DNA of 64,000 nucleotides. It comes from Bolinopsis microptera. Taxonomy: Eukaryota; Ctenophora; Tentaculata; Lobata; Bolinopsidae. A model generated the notes under the pieces. It was not told where the DNA came from and did no database searches. It was given only the letters and a program-made list of their open reading frames with translations. Shown piece by piece: positions 8,630 through 19,301 of the stretch. Both the position numbers and the translations under genes were made by a program. The stretch lies in the NCBI RefSeq assembly GCF_026151205.1, contig NC_087082.1, positions 4,133,408-4,197,407 of the forward strand, in the 5' to 3' direction. Numbering within the stretch: position 1 is the stretch's first letter; the number at the start of each line of letters is the position of its first letter.

Positions 8630-11207
8630 AATTACTGGTGAGGAGCACTACCCGAAGGCATTACTCGGCACTAACGCCTTAAAATCTTTAATTACAATCA
8701 AATATAAATATATGCACACAATGTATAAAGTATTAATAATGTATAAAATATGATTATGCTATTAGCAAATTTAAATAGTATTATTAAGAATTTTAAATAA
8801 CTCTTATCTCTTGACATAAATTTAGAACAGCGACACAGGGTCTGAAGAATGCGCGGTGATATTTTTATCTTTTAAAAGTTGTAAATGACAGTGAAATTGC
8901 GCGGTGTCGATAGCATTGTAAAAAATGCTCGAAGATAGTCATATTTTGTTATGAGGTTAAAGTTTTGTTGCTCGTTATTATGATCAACGTATGTTGTACC
9001 AAATTATTTAAATTTCTAAAAGTACGAAATTTGAGTTGTCCCAGTCCTTGTCATCCGGTTTATGTGCTTGTGCAGTAAGCACATGCTTGTTGACTGTAGA
9101 CTTGAATGAATTTAGGAATTTGTCTTGTAGGCAAGTGGTGACATATTTTATGTCCTTGTTAATAATGTTGACTGTTTGGTTATATAACTTAGGCCCAATG
9201 TAAGAAATGCTCTTGTCTGAATTACATAAACGGTTAAATGGTACTGCAAAGAACTCAGGTTCTCTTCTAGGTGCGTTTAAGTTTGAAACAGTGAACATTC
9301 TTATAATATTTGGTGGTGCAGTGTTAGAATAAACTTTGTGCATTAAGCATAATATACATTTAGCTATCACGTTCGGTAAAGCTAATACTTCTAGTTTATT
9401 GAAAATTTCCTTTGTGTGTGAAGGTGTGCTATTCAGATCTTTGTCATAAAAATAGCGGTGGTATTGGTTATCTGCAGCGCGAATGCCCTTTTTCTGGGCC
9501 GAGAAGACTCTTTTAACGGAGTTTAGCGATCTTGTTCCCCAAACTGTGCAGCAGTAGTACAAGCGAGACTGAACAAAGCTGTTGTATATCAACTTGAGTG
9601 CTTTGTTAGGTACTGAGCCTTTGAGTTTGTAGAGAATACCCGCATTTCTAGATACTTTAGTGGCTAAATGTCTAATGTGGTGGGCCCAATTTAGCTTAGT
9701 ATCAATGATCACGCCAAGAAACTTTTCGTGATAACTTTGCTTTAGTCGCTCACCTCCCATGTAGATTTCTATATCCTTAGTTTTCTTATTTGTAAAGATC
9801 ATATATTTAGTTTTGCTAGCATTTAATTTAAGCCCGTTATTAGTAGCCCAATCAATTATCAAAGTCAGAATCTCATTCACCAATGCATTAAGTTGTTCAA
9901 ATGTATCTGTACTTATTATTAGGTTTGCGTCGTCAGCGAAATAAATATGTTTAGCTAAATTACTAATCTGAGGAAGGTCGTTGATGTAGATTATGAACAG
10001 AATTGGTCCGAGAATGGAGCCCTGTGGTACTCCGTAGTTAAGTTTGAGGTGAGAGGACTTGCAGTTGTTGACGCTCACGTATTGCTCTCTATCGGTTAGA
10101 TATGAGTGAAACCAAGATAAAGCCAACCCCCGAACTCCATAGTGCTCAAGTTTTCTCAGAAGAATACTGCTGTCAACCATGTCAAAGGCCTTGCTGTAGT
10201 CCAATAGAAGCAGTGCTGTGACCTGCTTTTTTTCTAGTGCCCTGTGAATATGGTTTTGGGCTTCTAGTAAAGCATGTTCGCAGCTGTGCCCAGCCCGAAA
10301 TCCGTATTGAGAGTCAAATAGGATTTTCTCTGTCTTTAAGTGATCTAATAGTCGCGCTTGCATAATTTTTTCAAAGATTTTTGAGAAACATGAGAGTAGT
10401 GAGATAGGTCGATAGTTTGAAACTTCAGCACGTGACCCACCTTTGTGAAGTGGAACAACTTTGGCGATTTTCAATTTATGCGGAAACTTCCCCTGATGTA
10501 GAGACGCAGAGACTAGGCAGCTAAGCACTGGTGCAAGTATATTGCTCACTTTTTTCAGGGGAAGTATACTCATATCAGAAGTCGACTTAATCTTCAAACC
10601 CTTAACTATTTCAATTATTTCTGATGCGGACGAATCTTCTAGATTCATGCTCCGCTGGCATTTGCTATCTTGAGTTTCTGTTACGATAGTCCTGCCCTCA
10701 GAGCATACGAGTCCATTTTCTCTCTTAAGAGTCTCAGCTATATTGCAGAAATAGTCATTGAAGCTATTCGCAATTTGCTGAGAATCTGTTATCTCGCTCC
10801 CATTATAGTTAATTTTGTTTATCTTAATTTTGCCTTTTTTCTTTCTGTTTAACAAGTTATTAACCATTTGCCATTGTTTTCTGCTGTCGCTAGAATATTT
10901 TGTAAAGTACGCGTTGTAATATTTGCTTTTGGCCTTATCCACGTGTTTATTCACAAATTTCTTCATTTTCTTGTACCTAATATCATTTTCAGTGGTCGGG
11001 TTTGTGACAAAATCTTCATAAAATTTATTTTTGCGATCACATGCGCACCGTAACCATTCTTGGATCCACGGCTTTGTGTTTTTACGGCGGCCTGGTTTAC
11101 TCTTTTTTGCCTTAATTGGGAAATTTCGGTCGTATAGTTCACTATATTTTTTATCGAAAGCCTCAAATTTTTCATCTACAGAATCATAGTTATTAACCAA
11201 GTTCCAG
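8630..11207 (-). mobile_element. LINE family A, 5'-truncated non-LTR retrotransposon
   Basis: The element holds the 730-residue RT frame and a 3' UTR running to about 8630. The endonuclease domain is missing. The putative 3' end contains a short block (CCGAGTAATGCCTTCGGGTA on the minus strand) found again near 3370. Boundaries are approximate and no target-site duplication was identified. Confidence 0.65.
9008..11200 (-). CDS. LINE-A reverse transcriptase ORF (endonuclease lost)
   Basis: The 730-residue frame is intact. Residues 1-130 form the basic linker between endonuclease and RT. The RT core follows: NYRPISLLSCFSKIFEKI, YGFRAGHSCEHAL, LLDYSKAFDMVDSSILLRKL (finger/palm), GVPQGSILGPILFIIYINDL, and catalytic YFADDAN near residue 420, then FLGVIIDTKLNW and the C-terminal domain. 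These blocks place it in the CR1/L2/Jockey group of LINEs, which copy their RNA into DNA at a nicked target. Lack of the upstream AP-endonuclease means this copy cannot move on its own. The frame has no internal stop, so insertion may be fairly recent. The stop is TAA at 9008-9010. Confidence 0.9.
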   Translation of the reverse strand: MVNNYDSVDEKFEAFDKKYSELYDRNFPIKAKKSKPGRRKNTKPWIQEWLRCACDRKNKFYEDFVTNPTTENDIRYKKMKKFVNKHVDKAKSKYYNAYFTKYSSDSRKQWQMVNNLLNRKKKGKIKINKINYNGSEITDSQQIANSFNDYFCNIAETLKRENGLVCSEGRTIVTETQDSKCQRSMNLEDSSASEIIEIVKGLKIKSTSDMSILPLKKVSNILAPVLSCLVSASLHQGKFPHKLKIAKVVPLHKGGSRAEVSNYRPISLLSCFSKIFEKIMQARLLDHLKTEKILFDSQYGFRAGHSCEHALLEAQNHIHRALEKKQVTALLLLDYSKAFDMVDSSILLRKLEHYGVRGLALSWFHSYLTDREQYVSVNNCKSSHLKLNYGVPQGSILGPILFIIYINDLPQISNLAKHIYFADDANLIISTDTFEQLNALVNEILTLIIDWATNNGLKLNASKTKYMIFTNKKTKDIEIYMGGERLKQSYHEKFLGVIIDTKLNWAHHIRHLATKVSRNAGILYKLKGSVPNKALKLIYNSFVQSRLYYCCTVWGTRSLNSVKRVFSAQKKGIRAADNQYHRYFYDKDLNSTPSHTKEIFNKLEVLALPNVIAKCILCLMHKVYSNTAPPNIIRMFTVSNLNAPRREPEFFAVPFNRLCNSDKSISYIGPKLYNQTVNIINKDIKYVTTCLQDKFLNSFKSTVNKHVLTAQAHKPDDKDWDNSNFVLLEI

Positions 11208-11281
11208 TCTACCGCAGAAAGGTGAAGTACCTAATCAAGGGGGGTACCTAAATTCGTAAATTGTAACGTTTCGTATCCCAG

Positions 11282-11395
11282 GTTGTGAAGGATGACATTC
11301 TGAAGAAGATGAAGGACCAATTCGAAGTTCTCGAAGAATTTCTGGGCCACAAAATAGGCGACCCTCTCATCCACCATCTCAGAGATCACCACTAA
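11282..11395 (+). CDS. Orphan terminal coding exon, unidentified
   Basis: After an acceptor (TTTCGTATCCCAG) the frame reads 37 charged, helix-prone residues beginning VVKDDILKKMKDQFEVLEEF and ending with His-rich LIHHLRDHH before TAA at 11393-11395. Base composition is more balanced than its surroundings, and residue choice looks protein-like. It could be the last exon of a plus-strand host gene whose earlier exons lie to the left, perhaps with LINE-A in its intron. A link to the pentraxin-like gene is conceivable but unproven. I do not recognise the protein. Confidence 0.35.
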   Translation, partial: VVKDDILKKMKDQFEVLEEFLGHKIGDPLIHHLRDHH

Positions 11396-11766
11396 ACGAA
11401 CAGTACAGCTAGAGGGGAATAATGTTTCGGAACTTTTTGTCTTAAAGCAACAGACAAGAATAGTTCCTTGACATTGAAACGTTGAATATCCATTGTTTCT
11501 CGGGCAAAAATTGTGAATTTCGGGAACTTTTATTTTTCAGCATGATTTTTAGCAAATAGTCTGAATTATTTTTCGGGAAACTTGATGGAAAATCCGCAAA
11601 ATCTATGGGTCAACTACTGAAACTGTATTGTATACTATCTTAATCATTATCAGTCTTATGATCATCATCAGTCTTATGAGTCTCAGAAATTTGTTTTTGT
11701 TGGTTACAATTCTGTCCGTCCAATTTCCTATCTGCTTGTCCTTTTCTTTTTTCTTTATCAGTTGTG
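11396..11766. other. Spacer, no gene recognised
   Basis: Possible 3' UTR of the orphan exon followed by AT-rich sequence up to the large inverted repeat. I see nothing further. Confidence 0.35.
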
Positions 11767-12693
11767 ATACTCTAGTAGCAGGGTGTAGTTGAGTGTGCAC
11801 TTCGATGTCCACGATTTCTGACAACACAGGGTTGTTTGTTAGGTCATCCTAAACCAAAATCGTTTAGGTGCGCAATTTGTATCGCTAGAGACAACCCTAC
11901 AGGGCAAATTTTCTAAATTACCCTCAGTCGCATATACGGGATTTTTGTATTTCGGCTCCTAAAGGTCATAGCGACTTCATTTTTAGCGTAAAATTACCAC
12001 AATGTCCACATTTATATACAACTTATTAATCAATGTATGGTCTAAAATTGTTTGTTTCCGAGATATCTGCAAAAAACTAATTTTAAGCTCAGGCGTAGGC
12101 ACAAATTTCATCAAATTTGTATCTCAGCTTCTGAAAGTCTTAGAGGCTCAAATTTGGCTTAAAATGACCGCAATGCACATGTTTATATTGACACTATAAA
12201 GGTCATAAAGGCCCAAAATGCTTACTTTTGGACAAAATCCAGAAAAACTGATTTTCACTGGGGCGAATGAAAAAAATCTACTCTAGAAGCTAATTGAAAT
12301 CGAGTATGCAGTTTGGTGTCTACAACGTTTCTAGAAACCAGATCCTTTTAAGGTCATTCTGGATCAGAATTGATGAGGTACGCAATTTCTATCAGTAGTT
12401 CCAAACCTAGGGGGGAAATTTCTAAATTACCCTCAGGCGCAAATATATAACTTTTGTATCTCGGCTTCTGAACGTTGTAGGGGCCTCTCTTTTAACTCAA
12501 ACTAACTGCAAAGGCCACATTTACATACAAGCTATAAAGCAACATAGGGTTTAGTGCTTAGTTTTGGAAATATTCATTAAAAACTGTTTTAACTTTCGTG
12601 CATCCTAAAATAGTAACATCAAACATGTACTTAATTTTGGTATCCCAGGCTAAAAAAGTCTTACAGACACTTTACTTGCAGCACAGCAAAAAA
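11767..12693 (+). repeat. Outer left arm of the giant inverted repeat
   Basis: The arm contains internal direct repetition. A block of about 505 bp starting near 11797 recurs, diverged, near 12302 (shared: TCTAAATTACCCTCAG, then TTTTGTATyTCGGCT). A further partial unit lies at 12116 (TTTGTATCTCAGCTTCTG). Such tandem units resemble promoter monomers of LINE 5' UTRs or subterminal repeats of foldback elements. It has no supported ORF. Confidence 0.7.
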
Positions 12694-13049
12694 TAAAACA
12701 AATATCTAATAAAACAAATATTTATTTTTACGGCACAATCAAACAATATCAATAATAAATAAATCAGGGGAGGTTTGAAGAGGTTTCAAGTGCCGAAGTG
12801 CTTATCTTTAGGATTTGAGAGTGACCTGTGCTTGAAACCCCCTCAACCATCCACTACGTCAGTCGTCAATATACTTGTTATACAAATATAGAAAAATATA
12901 ATAATCTAAAATTACTTATTGGTTTAGTTTGGTGACATAGGAGAGCCCAGTTGAGTTTTAGTTTAGGTTTAGGTTTTAAATCATAGTTTAAAAGGTTAGC
13001 CATGTTTCATGGCAGAGAGAGATATCATGTGTGCAGAGCCGTTCAGCAT
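12691..13049 (-). mobile_element. Short LINE 3' fragment inserted in the left arm
   Basis: This segment is absent from the right arm, where GCACAGCAAA runs directly into the inner arm. On the plus strand it begins with two copies of a 16-bp unit AATAAAACAAATATCT, the type of terminal repeat seen at other LINE 3' ends here, so it is read as a minus-strand LINE 3' end. The right boundary is approximate. It has no coding remnant. Confidence 0.5.
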
Positions 13050-13076
13050 GAAGTTCAGCATGAACACATTCAGATA

Positions 13077-14117
13077 ATATTTATGCAACACAAGTTTCAG
13101 AAGCTCCTTCCAGCTATCTTGTCTTATCCCCAAATGTATATAATATCTAATCATCTCTCTGGTTACTTCAAACTACTTCAATCCCCAAATTTATACATTA
13201 ACATCTAACTATCTCGTTATAGCTACCACAAGTTGGGCTCTCTCCAGTACTGTTTGACTATTATGGCTAATCAACTTCAATCCCACCTCATGAAGTAATA
13301 TCTACTTTTAGTTACCTTTAATTCTGCTACCTCTATGCCATGCCTATTCTACCCAGCTACCACCAACACGTTATAGTTGTAGCTCTTTCTAGCAACCTCT
13401 GAATGCTACCTCCTGCTCTATACAGGTACCATCAGTGGGCAGAAACCACCAATTCCAGCTCTTTTCACGTACTTCGGCTAAATCTATTTAGCTACTACTG
13501 CAAGGTTGCCTGGCCCCTCCAACTTCTGTTCTTTCTACTTTCTAGCAAACTTAACTTAAGCTACCTCTTGCTTTTTATAGCACCACCAGCAACAATTTAT
13601 TCTGGCTCTTTCCGGCTGACTGAGCTGCATTCAACAATTTTCAGCTCATTAAGGTAGAGGAAACCTGCTATTTCTAGCAATCTCTGAATGCTACTTCCTG
13701 CTCTATCTAGCTCCCACCAACACCCACTAATTGTTGTTGAGCTACCACTAGCACCCTCAAATTCTAGCTGGAGCCTGGAGGTAGCCTAAATTAGATAAAA
13801 ACAGATAGAATTTGAGAGTGATCAACCAACTGAATAAGGAAGGATGTAGCCCGAAGTAGCTAGAAGAAGCTAAAATTTGTGGGTACCGTTTGCTAGTGTT
13901 AGCTGGATACAGCAGAAAGTAGTCTGAGGTTGCTGGAATTAGTGCTAGAATTTGCAGGTTCTGGTGATAGCTGAACAGAGTAGGAGTAAGTCTGAGGTTG
14001 CTGGATAGGGCTAGAATTTACAGGTGCTAATAGTAGCATAACAACAACTATTGGATGTTGGTGGGAGCTAGATAGAGCAGGAAGTAGCATTCAGAGATTG
14101 CTACAAAGAGCTAGAGT
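13077..14117. repeat. Inner arm and palindromic core of the giant inverted repeat
   Basis: 13077-13340 pairs with 15100-15439 (for example AGCTCCTTCCAGCTATCTTG and CTCTCCAGTACTGTTTG). The core has its own smaller symmetry: a block containing CAATCTCTGAATGCTACTTC at 13673 is repeated near 13390 and inverted at 14060-14105. The sequence is rich in degenerate GCTA/AGCT words. I see no gene. Confidence 0.6.
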
Positions 14118-15090
14118 GGAGATTCAGTTAAACAAAAATTCAGTTAAACAAAAATTCAATTTTATGCCATTTATTACAGAGTAAACAAGTTTACAATAAA
14201 TCAATTTGATATTTAAAGGAATCCTAATTCAATGTGTAGTATGGTTGTCACTCTTTAAATAGATTAGATATAGGTTGACGGGGCAAAGGAGTGTTCGTGC
14301 TGTTCGCTATTGCTCACACCAAACGGCAACCTAGTAAAATTTTTGTATGGACACCGGTCTCCATCACGATACAAAATTAGGATTGTAGAATTTATTGTAT
14401 AACTTTTAGTGCAGTGGAGGAAGCGGTGTGGTGCATTAATAGAGTGACAGCCTACTGATTTAGAGTTGTTTTTACGTGAGCATAATGGGTATATTTTTGG
14501 ACCTAAAGGCTTTACTATGGCAACTTTAAAATTGGTTCTTTTAATCATTTATTAAATATCACTTAAAAATATATAAATCTGGAATCTGTTCACACTGTGA
14601 ACCAGTCCTATAAAAATAAAATAAAAACCTCTTAAATCAAATATTTAAAACGTCTCAATAATGGAAATAGTCATACAATTAAGAAATTTACCAAATTCTT
14701 AATATCTACCTTAAGAGAAAAATACCTACCTAAGTCAATGTCTACCTGTAATACACTAAATATTAGGTTAAATACATAGGTGGTGGAGTCAGCACACATT
14801 TACCAAAATCAAAAATTTTTTAATAGGAGGAACCTGTGGGCCGAGAAGTGAGAACACTGGATTACATTTGTTGAAGGGGATTGTTTTCAAATGACAGCTG
14901 CATTATGTCATAATCGCTTGAAGTCCATGCTGAATCATTATAAGCATGTTGCAGCTTTAGAAGTGCCTTTTTCAGGCGACTTTTAGCAAGGCTAATCTTG
15001 TAGGAGTAGTCAAAAAGCTTAAGTTTAGGTGCAATTGTGCTCCAGATTTTTGTGGATCTTGATATGAAGTCATTAGATGGGAGTTGTGAA
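14118..15090 (-). mobile_element. LINE family C, 5'-truncated, 3' end only
   Basis: The plus-strand left edge carries two copies of the 16-bp unit ATTCAGTTAAACAAAA followed by CAATTTTATGCC, the 3' tail. On the minus strand the segment from about 15085 to 14860 translates as the last ~65 residues of a LINE RT protein (TKIWSTIAPKLKLFDYSYKI, SRLKKALLKL, stop near 14860). A 94-residue minus frame at 14264-14548 lies in the 3' UTR and is not recognised. This insertion splits the palindrome centre. Confidence 0.6.
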
Positions 15091-15099
15091 ATGAGAGTG

Positions 15100-15439
15100 G
15101 TTAGAATGGAGTGGAGCAGAATTGAAGGAAACTAGAAGTAGATTCTACTACATGATGAGGTTGGATTGGAGTTGATTAGCTATAATAGCCAAACAGTACT
15201 GGAGAGAGCACAACTTATGTTAAGACCGGAATCCGGGCTTAATCCCGATCCCTAATCCCGGTCCCGGTCTTAATACCGGTCACGGCACTTTTTCCAGTCC
15301 CAGTCTCGGCCAAAAAAGTGGTCCCGGTCGAGCCTTGGCTTTAACGAGATGGAAGCAACAAGAGAGATCGTCAGATGTATAAATTTGGGGATAAGACAAG
15401 ATAGCTGGAAGGAGCTTCTGAAACTGAATTGTGTTGCAT
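15100..15439. repeat. Inner right arm of the giant inverted repeat
   Basis: This is the reverse complement of 13077-13340 with moderate divergence. It contains an extra GT/CCCGGTC-rich stretch at 15220-15330 (repeated TCCCGGTC words) with no clear counterpart in the left arm. It is interrupted on its outer side by LINE-B1. Confidence 0.6.
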
Positions 15440-15446
15440 AAATATT

Positions 15447-18400
15447 GATTGAAATAAATTTTCGTGCACATACAGAATGAATGGTTAATAATTTAATAAA
15501 TATGTAGACCAAGCTCTGTGCACGGGATGCTTCCTGGAAGAATCCAGTTCTTTTAGCGGGGCACCCTACCTAAAGCCAAATTGAGATATAATAACCATAT
15601 TCCTAGAGAAATAATCAGAAATCGAATACCAATCAAATAATATGATATATATGAGTAGTAACCATATTTACTATGCAAAATGCCCCAACCACATAGTGTA
15701 AATTTATATAGAGTTCAAATTCCATATCATCATTAAACCTCAATACCTAGTCAATATAATAGCCCAAGCAAAATGAAATAACTTCTTATATACCTTACTG
15801 TCATACTACAAATTAATTAAACATTTGAAATCTGTTGACCAGAGAATAAATTTCTAAGCCTAATGCAAGTGAAATAATTTAGATGCAATAATGAATGCCT
15901 AATGTGAGTATCATTTGTCAATGTCCTTGTAAAAAAGTCTGTACAAGAGATATGAGTAACTAATATAGAAGAAAAAACAGGAAGTTGTCGTCTGTTGTAA
16001 AATAAATAAAATATCTAGAATATAAATTAGAATATAAAATAACATTCAGTCAATGTGTCGTCAATAAACTGTACAATTATCAAATGTTAAAACTGGGTGA
16101 TACAGTCACCAAAAAAAAATAATAAGTATGATAAGTTAATAAATTAAATGTGGTCTATAAAACTACCACTAAGTATAATAGGTCAATAAATTAAAAGTGG
16201 TTTATAAAACTACCACTGTGGGAACCCCTTCTCCAGTTAAAACATGTCAGTCATGTGCAAAATCAATCAGAATGGTAAGGTGGTAAAAAAGGGAATATCT
16301 TTTCGATACATCAATTATGTATGCCTCAGATTTAAAAGAATTAGAAGTTACTTAGTTATCGGCGACTATGATTGCAGTGTAAAATTTGTCATATGAATTG
16401 TCGACGGTATAATTAGGGTCTGTTGTTATAGATGATAGTAGCTGTTTCTTATACGAATCACTAAAGCTTTTAACATCGGGCAGATTTCGTAGATCTGTTG
16501 GAACATTATTCCAACATTTTGCCCCCAAGTATTGAAAGTTTTTATGTGATGTTGATCTATTGACATAAAGGTTGCAGCTTTCGCCGCTCCTACTACCTCC
16601 TGATATGTAACTAAATTTGTTCATAAAGTTTGTAGGACAATTGTCATGGATGATTCTAAACATATAATTTGACAGATGGAGTTGTCGTCTAAGATGGAGT
16701 GGTAACCATTTCATGTCTCTATAAACATTAAGGCTGCTCTCTGTTTTTGGAACGTTGAGAGCTATTTTGGCTACCTTTTTGTACAGAGTGTCAAGTTCAG
16801 CAAGTTTTGTCTTGCCAGCTCTACAATAGATCGTGTCTAAATAATCGAATTGTGGCAACATGAGTGCATTGGCAAACATTTTCCTATATTTAATGGGTAG
16901 CAGTGCTTTACTTCTATACATGGCACCAATTCTCTTCATGACCTTCCTAATAATATAATCTACATGGCTTTTGAAGTTTAATTTACTATCTAGAATGAGG
17001 CCAAGATATTTTGTCTCTTTGCACTCCTTGATTGTGAAAGTTACCTCATTACACTCAATGGTTATTTCATCATGTTGGTCAACAGAATCAAACAATAGGA
17101 ATTCAGTCTTCTTTTCATTGAGTGATAATTTATTAACACTGAGCCATTTAAAGATTGTCATAAGTTCTATTTTCATGTTTATAAATGTGCTTCTGCAGGT
17201 TTGATCAAAGAATAGTGCACCATCATCTGCAAATAGAAAGGGCTTAGATAGGTTACAGGCATAAATGATGTCATTTATGAAGATACTAAATAATATAGGC
17301 CCAATGATGCTTCCTTGTGGTACACCACTCAGAACTTCTAAAAATGAGCTTAGATTGCCATTGATCCTAGTGCATTGATATCTACAAGATAAGAAGTTCT
17401 TAAACCAGGTTAAAGCAATGCCACCAATTCCATAATATGCCAATTTTTGAAGCAATATTTCATGATTCACTGTGTCAAAGGCCTTCTTAAGATCAAGAAA
17501 GATGATTCCTGGTTTATAAGACTTAGATTTACTCATATATATTTCGTCCATCAGATCGTACATCAGATAAGTTGTGGAGTGATTTTTCCGAAAGCCATAT
17601 TGATGCCGGATGAAAAGTTTGTTCTCTTCCATGTAATCAGTGAGTTGCTTGCCGACAAAGTATTCTATAAGTTTTCCTACAAGTGGAAGGATGGATATTG
17701 GCCTGTAATTATTAGGATCATCTTTCATTCCTGCCTTATGGATGGGAGTTACTCTAGCTTTTTTACAAAGGGTTGGTACAACACCTGTGTTAAGGCTCAG
17801 ATTGACAATGTGGGTCAGTGGCTCAACTATGTGTGGTACAGCTTGCTTAAGTAAAAATAGAGGCACATTGTCATATGAGGCCTTGTCATTCTTGAGCGTT
17901 TCGACATACATTAGGATATCAGTTTCATTTATTTCTTGGAATCTATCAAATGAGATATTAGAAGTTCTAGGAGGTAAAAAATCAGTAAAACTAACTCTTT
18001 CAATATTGGGGGCCTGATTTTGTAATCTTGATCCAACATTTGCAAAATGAAAGTTAAATAGCTCAGGATCATTCTCATTGATAGTTTGACAATTAGTTGT
18101 ACCAGGGGTCATATTTGATGCCAGTTTGATAGTTTTCCATATCCCTTTCTGATCATTCTTGGCACTTTTAACTTGTAGATCATCGATTACATTAGCCTTT
18201 TTGCAGGTTTTAGCTAATTTATTTCTAATATTTCTCTGAATCTTGTAGCAATCCCAGGCCTCATTACACTTTATACATTTGCTACATGTACCACATTTAT
18301 TGCAATTTCCATTGTCTCTCTTATCCTTCTTTTTACGGAATTTCTTTAGAAGAAAATGTGTATGATTAATGGCATATAAAAGTTCAGTAGAAGGTTTATG

Positions 18401-19294
18401 TATGAACTTTTCATGCCTTTCTATGGTCTTGCAAGGGAAGAAGGTTGCATATGCCTGTTCAATATGATGACAAAGGCCAGCTGTGATAGCTTCAACATCT
18501 GTACTTTCCAATAGTGGACTGTAATCAGAACAGGTGTCTAGATAGTCTAAGAATTGTTTAACATTACGTTTACAATGATTTCTAATTTCAACCTTCTCAA
18601 ATTTAGGAGCTATAGGTACTTTACAATCTATCTCACACATAATAGCTTGATGATCTCCAATACGTTCATCAAGAACAGAAGATTGGACAAAATCTGCATA
18701 ACAGTTAGTGAATATTACATCAATAGTAGTCTGGGTAACATTGTCTCCACGTTTAGCAACTCTAGTTATCCCTTGAATGGTTTGAACTAGATTGTAACAT
18801 CTCAAGGTCATATCTAATTTTTTGTACTGGGTGGATGAGATATTATTCTGGTCAATGTTTATATCCCCAATCCAGATAACCTTTTTCCCATTCAATTTTT
18901 TCATGCAAAAATGAATGTATTCAATAAAGTTATCAACACTGCAATAATTTCCAGAGCGATAGAAGCAGCAAACATTGATCTTGCTATTCTTAAGCTTCAC
19001 CCATAATGCTTCAATGTTATCAAGCTTACTATCCATAACTAATTCTGTGTAAGCTAGTTTTTTGTTTATCATTAAGCCACAACCACCCCTAGAACTTTTT
19101 GGCCTGTCGCATCGCATAAGGTTGAAGGAGGAAGGAATATTTATGGTGTCTGTGTCAATAGTATCATTAAGATTCATCTCATTTAGGGAAAGTATGTCTA
19201 ATTTATGATCTCTAATAAGTTGGGAAAGTTCATTACTTTTAGCTAAATTGAGAAGCCCTCCTTGAATGTTACAATGACCAATGCAGAGGTTGTG
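15447..19294 (-). mobile_element. LINE-B1, non-LTR retrotransposon copy with 7-bp target-site duplication
   Basis: The copy is flanked by AAATATT at 15440-15446 and 19295-19301. The left arm of the surrounding palindrome shows the uninterrupted target (GATAATATTTATGCAACAC), which defines both ends exactly. The 3' end reads GTGCACGAAAATTTATTTCAATC and is shared with three other copies (50372, 59894, 63670). The 5' end is truncated just upstream of the endonuclease domain. Length is 3,848 bp, including about 0.9 kb of 3' UTR. Confidence 0.85.
16352..19294 (-). CDS. LINE-B1 endonuclease-reverse transcriptase ORF (5'-truncated)
   Basis: From the first ATG (19177) the protein has 941 residues, but the endonuclease frame is open upstream to the truncation, starting HNLCIGHCNIQGGLLNL, so the ATG is internal to the domain. 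Visible parts are: AP-endonuclease (CGLMINKK, IWIGDINID, IDVIFTN, GDHQAI); a Cys-rich segment near residues 290-310 (CNKCGTCSKCIKCNEAWDC), probably metal-binding; RT with NNYRPISILPLVGKLIEY, YGFRKNHSTTYL, FLDLKKAFDTVNHEILLQKL, GVPQGSIIGPILFSIFINDI and catalytic FADDGA near residue 648; then a C-terminal domain. The ORF has no internal stop. In the family this protein nicks the target and primes reverse transcription. The start lost with the 5' end makes this copy doubtful as an active element. Confidence 0.9.
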   Translation of the reverse strand, partial: HNLCIGHCNIQGGLLNLAKSNELSQLIRDHKLDILSLNEMNLNDTIDTDTINIPSSFNLMRCDRPKSSRGGCGLMINKKLAYTELVMDSKLDNIEALWVKLKNSKINVCCFYRSGNYCSVDNFIEYIHFCMKKLNGKKVIWIGDINIDQNNISSTQYKKLDMTLRCYNLVQTIQGITRVAKRGDNVTQTTIDVIFTNCYADFVQSSVLDERIGDHQAIMCEIDCKVPIAPKFEKVEIRNHCKRNVKQFLDYLDTCSDYSPLLESTDVEAITAGLCHHIEQAYATFFPCKTIERHEKFIHKPSTELLYAINHTHFLLKKFRKKKDKRDNGNCNKCGTCSKCIKCNEAWDCYKIQRNIRNKLAKTCKKANVIDDLQVKSAKNDQKGIWKTIKLASNMTPGTTNCQTINENDPELFNFHFANVGSRLQNQAPNIERVSFTDFLPPRTSNISFDRFQEINETDILMYVETLKNDKASYDNVPLFLLKQAVPHIVEPLTHIVNLSLNTGVVPTLCKKARVTPIHKAGMKDDPNNYRPISILPLVGKLIEYFVGKQLTDYMEENKLFIRHQYGFRKNHSTTYLMYDLMDEIYMSKSKSYKPGIIFLDLKKAFDTVNHEILLQKLAYYGIGGIALTWFKNFLSCRYQCTRINGNLSSFLEVLSGVPQGSIIGPILFSIFINDIIYACNLSKPFLFADDGALFFDQTCRSTFINMKIELMTIFKWLSVNKLSLNEKKTEFLLFDSVDQHDEITIECNEVTFTIKECKETKYLGLILDSKLNFKSHVDYIIRKVMKRIGAMYRSKALLPIKYRKMFANALMLPQFDYLDTIYCRAGKTKLAELDTLYKKVAKIALNVPKTESSLNVYRDMKWLPLHLRRQLHLSNYMFRIIHDNCPTNFMNKFSYISGGSRSGESCNLYVNRSTSHKNFQYLGAKCWNNVPTDLRNLPDVKSFSDSYKKQLLSSITTDPNYTVDNSYDKFYTAIIVADN

Positions 19295-19301
19295 AAATAT
19301 T

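Noticed and set aside
14264-14548. 94-residue minus-strand frame as a host gene
   Set aside because: It lies in the 3' UTR of LINE-C within the large palindrome, with no recognised domain.
17447-18017. Plus-strand frames over the LINE-B RT region, repeated at 62769-63384
   Set aside because: Antisense shadows of the RT ORF; their conservation between copies is explained by the LINE itself.
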